From: Hippopus hippopus
Taxonomy: Eukaryota > Mollusca > Bivalvia > Cardiida > Cardiidae
Direction of reading: 5' to 3'
NCBI GenBank assembly: GCA_946811185.2
Contig: OX328101.1
Location: forward strand, 31,790,122 to 31,854,121
Length of the DNA stretch: 64,000 nucleotides
This document shows, one piece after another, positions 62,025-64,000 of this stretch. Under the pieces are notes generated by a model that saw nothing but the letters and a program-made list of their open reading frames with translations, was not told the DNA's origin and did no database searches. Each line of letters begins with the position of its first letter. Position 1 is the first letter of the stretch. The translations under genes and the position numbers were made by a program.

Positions 62025-62350
62025 ATAATGCCGTTTTCAACATCAGATTTTAGTGGCCAGTATATCTATCCGTGCTTTCCTAGGTTTCTTTAACTCATTA
62101 CCAAACGACAATATTTTAGGCTTGTCCAAATCGAAAGCATTTGCAGACGACAAAATAAAAGTGACTGAAAATTTGAAATTTGTTTTGTGAAGGGTAGAAA
62201 ACATTGTGGGAAAAGGAGAAAATGCTGGTTACCAGCATTTTCTCCTTTTCCCACAATGTTTTCTAAAGGCTTCTTTCTCAGGGTCGTCAAAAGTAGGGAT
62301 TGTGTGGTAATGGGTTAACAAGTACTTCCTTCAATATTCCTTTCCATCTA
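62025..62350 (-). repeat. Family D SINE interrupted by family A
   Basis: CCGTTTTCAACATCAGATTT, GTGGCCAGTATATCTATCCG, GCTTTCCTAGGTTTCTTTAA, the A copy, then TTAACAAGTACTTCCTTCAATATTCC. Other copies read TTTCTTTTACAAGTACTTCG with no insertion. Confidence 0.75.
62090..62318 (+). mobile_element. Family A element, clean full-length copy (229 bp) inside a SINE
   Basis: TTAACTCATTACCAAACGAC start, perfect hairpin at 62,205-62,265, TGTGTGGTAATGGGTTAA end. TTAA at 62,090-62,093 and 62,315-62,318. Confidence 0.93.
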
Positions 62351-62464
62351 CTAGGCTCATTTAGTAATATAAATAAACTAATAAAATTTTCACCATTATC
62401 CGAAGCCCTCGAACAGTAAACGAAGACTTGAAGGCATAAAAAATATTGAAATTATTCAGTGATT

Positions 62465-62685
62465 GTTACGAGACGACAAAATTTAAGACTTTTCCACATT
62501 TAAAAAAAAAAAACATTTGCAGACGACAAATAACATTGATGGTCACAGTTAAAAACGGAAACTTTTTTTCTTGAAATGTAAAACATTGTCGGAAAAGAAG
62601 AAAAACATTTTCTTTCCCACTATATTTTTAAAAGCCTTATTCACCCAAGTCGTAAAAATTACGGGGCCGATTGGTAAAGCGTAAA
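62465..62685 (+). mobile_element. Family A element, diverged
   Basis: GAGACGACAAAATTTAAGAC, CATTTGCAGACGACAAATAA, GGAAAAGAAGAAAAACATTTTC (loop and inner arm lost), CCGATTGGTAAAGCGTAAAG. Confidence 0.72.
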
Positions 62686-62908
62686 GATTGTTATTTTAAT
62701 TTACAGTGCTAGGCCGGAAGTACAGTCAACAAAATGTTATGCCGCTGTGAAAAGTACATATTTTTCGCTATTAGGGATTATTAACAAATTGTCATCTGCA
62801 GACGACGTTTTTTTTTTTCTTTTGAAAATGTCCTTACACAAGGAAAAATTGTTCGGGACGAGTATTCTTCTTATGCCACATTGTTTATGCGTACAAGTGT
62901 TCAAGTAT

Positions 62909-63137
62909 TTAACTCTTTACCAGACGAAAAAATTTTGGACTCGACCAAATTGGTAGCATTTGCAGACGACAAATCAAATTTAGCTCAAATAATGATTAAT
63001 GTTTTAGACAGGGTACAAAACATTGTGGGAAGAGGAGAAAATGCCGGTTACCAGCATTTTCTTCTTTTACCACAATGTATTCAAAAGGCTTCTATCTCAG
63101 ATTCTTTAAAACTCAAGATTGTGTGGTAAAGGGTTAA
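62909..63137 (+). mobile_element. Family A element (229 bp), first of a triple
   Basis: TTAACTCTTTACCAGACGAA start, GGGAAGAGGAGAAAATGCCG / CAGCATTTTCTTCTTTTACC, TGTGTGGTAAAGGGTTAA end (63,134-63,137), shared with the next copy. Confidence 0.9.
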
Positions 63138-63374
63138 CCCAAACCTTTTGCCACAATATCTCTAGTTTTGACGACCTTGACAAAAAAGACTTTTGAAAAC
63201 ATTATGGGAAAAGGAGAAAATGCTGGTAACCAGTATTTTCTCTTTTTTTTTCCCCACCAGGTTTTTCTCCCATTTGACAGACAGAAATTATCTGTTGAGC
63301 TACATTGAATTTGTCGTATTCAAATGCATTTAACTTCGACAAGTCTAAAATTTTTTTGTGTGGTAAAGAATTAA
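63134..63374 (-). mobile_element. Family A element, second of a triple
   Basis: TTAACCCAAACCTTTTGCCA start, hairpin with T-run expansion, GTGTGGTAAAGAATTAA end (63,371-63,374). Confidence 0.88.
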
Positions 63375-63585
63375 CCCTTTACCACCCGATCCCGACTTTT
63401 AATGACATTTGAAAACATTATGGGAAAAGGAGAAAATGCTGGTAACCAGCATTTTCTCCTTTTCCCACAATGCTTTCTACCCCCATCAATGAAAGAAATC
63501 GTCATTTTAGCTTCCTTTCATTTGTCGTCTGCAAATGCTTTCAATTTAATGGAGTAAAAAACTTTGTTGTTTGGTAAAGAGTTAA
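63371..63585 (-). mobile_element. Family A element, third of a triple
   Basis: TTAACCCTTTACCACCCGAT start, a 14-bp deletion before the hairpin (AATGACATTTGAAAAC), perfect hairpin, TTGGTAAAGAGTTAA end (63,582-63,585). Confidence 0.9.
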
Positions 63586-63974
63586 TTCATGTTTTCCTAT
63601 GTACTTGTACTTATAGTATTCGTAATCACAGCATCAACCAGGGCGCATCGATCTTGTTGGGAACACATGGAATAAACATACATTCATTGGGAAACATCGA
63701 CAAAAATGTGTCTTAATATTACCGATGGTTTTTCAGTCTTTATGTATGAGTGCAATGAGCGTCTAGGAAATTTCTTTCGATTGAAAAAAAAAATGGTTTG
63801 AAACAGCTGAAAAGGAGAACTGTGTCAAGTAAAGGGAATAGAGGGGTGGAACGGAAAAAAGTAGAATTAAATCAACAATTTCACATAATAAGCATCTCAA
63901 AGCTGGTAGAGATATCAGTTAGGTCAAATAAGTGAGACCAACTTCTACATCAATTTCTGTGCAATACATATGAA
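63586..63974. other. No gene seen
   Basis: AT-rich, unassigned. Confidence 0.45.
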
Positions 63975-64000
63975 CCATGCTCTGGCAAAAGGGGGTTTAA
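63975..64000 (-). mobile_element. Family F element, cut by window end
   Basis: CATGCTCTGGCAAAAGGGGG followed by TTTAA matches the reversed start of the copies at 50,293 and 54,968. Confidence 0.7.

Overview
The window looks like intergenic DNA from a eukaryote, most likely a bivalve mollusc. It is AT-rich, has no operons and no dense coding, and I found no convincing host protein gene, rRNA or functional tRNA gene. The organism call rests on the repeats: GTCC/GTCCGT-microsatellite elements with ~160-bp core repeats that look like the bivalve 'pearl' (Helentron/HINE-type) elements, tRNA-derived SINEs, and a CR1/L2-like LINE. It is an inference. Almost every open reading frame is a chance frame in a repeat. 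The exceptions are pieces of transposable-element proteins.

The dominant content is a short palindromic element, called family A here. It has about 50 full or partial copies spread over the whole window. Full copies are exactly or nearly 229 bp, bounded by TTAA, with CYCTTTACC-type inverted ends and a central ~30-bp-arm perfect hairpin (GGGAAAAGGAGAAAATGC facing its complement). Two nested insertions (53,045-53,490 and 62,090-62,318) show directly that it inserts at TTAA. This and the CCC-type ends suggest a piggyBac-type non-autonomous element. A second family, B (~211 bp, TTAACCCTTA ends, central GATCAGACTGCAC hairpin), has the same plan. Families E (5-bp duplications, GCAACACGCG ends) and F (ATGCTCTG ends) share a CCTGCGCAG palindrome core with each other.

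Layout: 0-3.2 kb, A/B copies, a SINE remnant and a 21-bp tandem array; 3.4-4.9 kb, pearl-like element 1; 5-9 kb, A/B copies and an inverted-repeat element with three CRE-like sites; 10.4-12.6 kb, a tRNA-like SINE head and a degenerate array split by a young A copy; 13.66-15.88 kb, a candidate PIF/Harbinger element with a broken transposase; 16-20 kb, A/B/E copies; 20.34-21.36 kb, a Tc1/mariner-type element with ~265-bp terminal inverted repeats and a transposase remnant; 22-30 kb, palindromes, SINEs and A copies; 30.8-35.0 kb, the LINE (minus strand); 36-50 kb, A/B/E/F copies, pearl-like elements 2 and 3 and large palindromes; 51.77-52.45 kb, a 12 x 56-bp minisatellite; 52.5-64 kb, dense A copies, a tRNA-derived SINE, F copies and a 96-bp minisatellite born inside an A copy.

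The only long intact coding region is LINE ORF2 (endonuclease plus reverse transcriptase, 31,068-34,193, minus). The upstream esterase-like and zinc-knuckle ORF lies in the same reading frame and is separated from it only by in-frame stop codons. All boundaries were read by eye. Copy limits of diverged elements are approximate, and no database search was possible.
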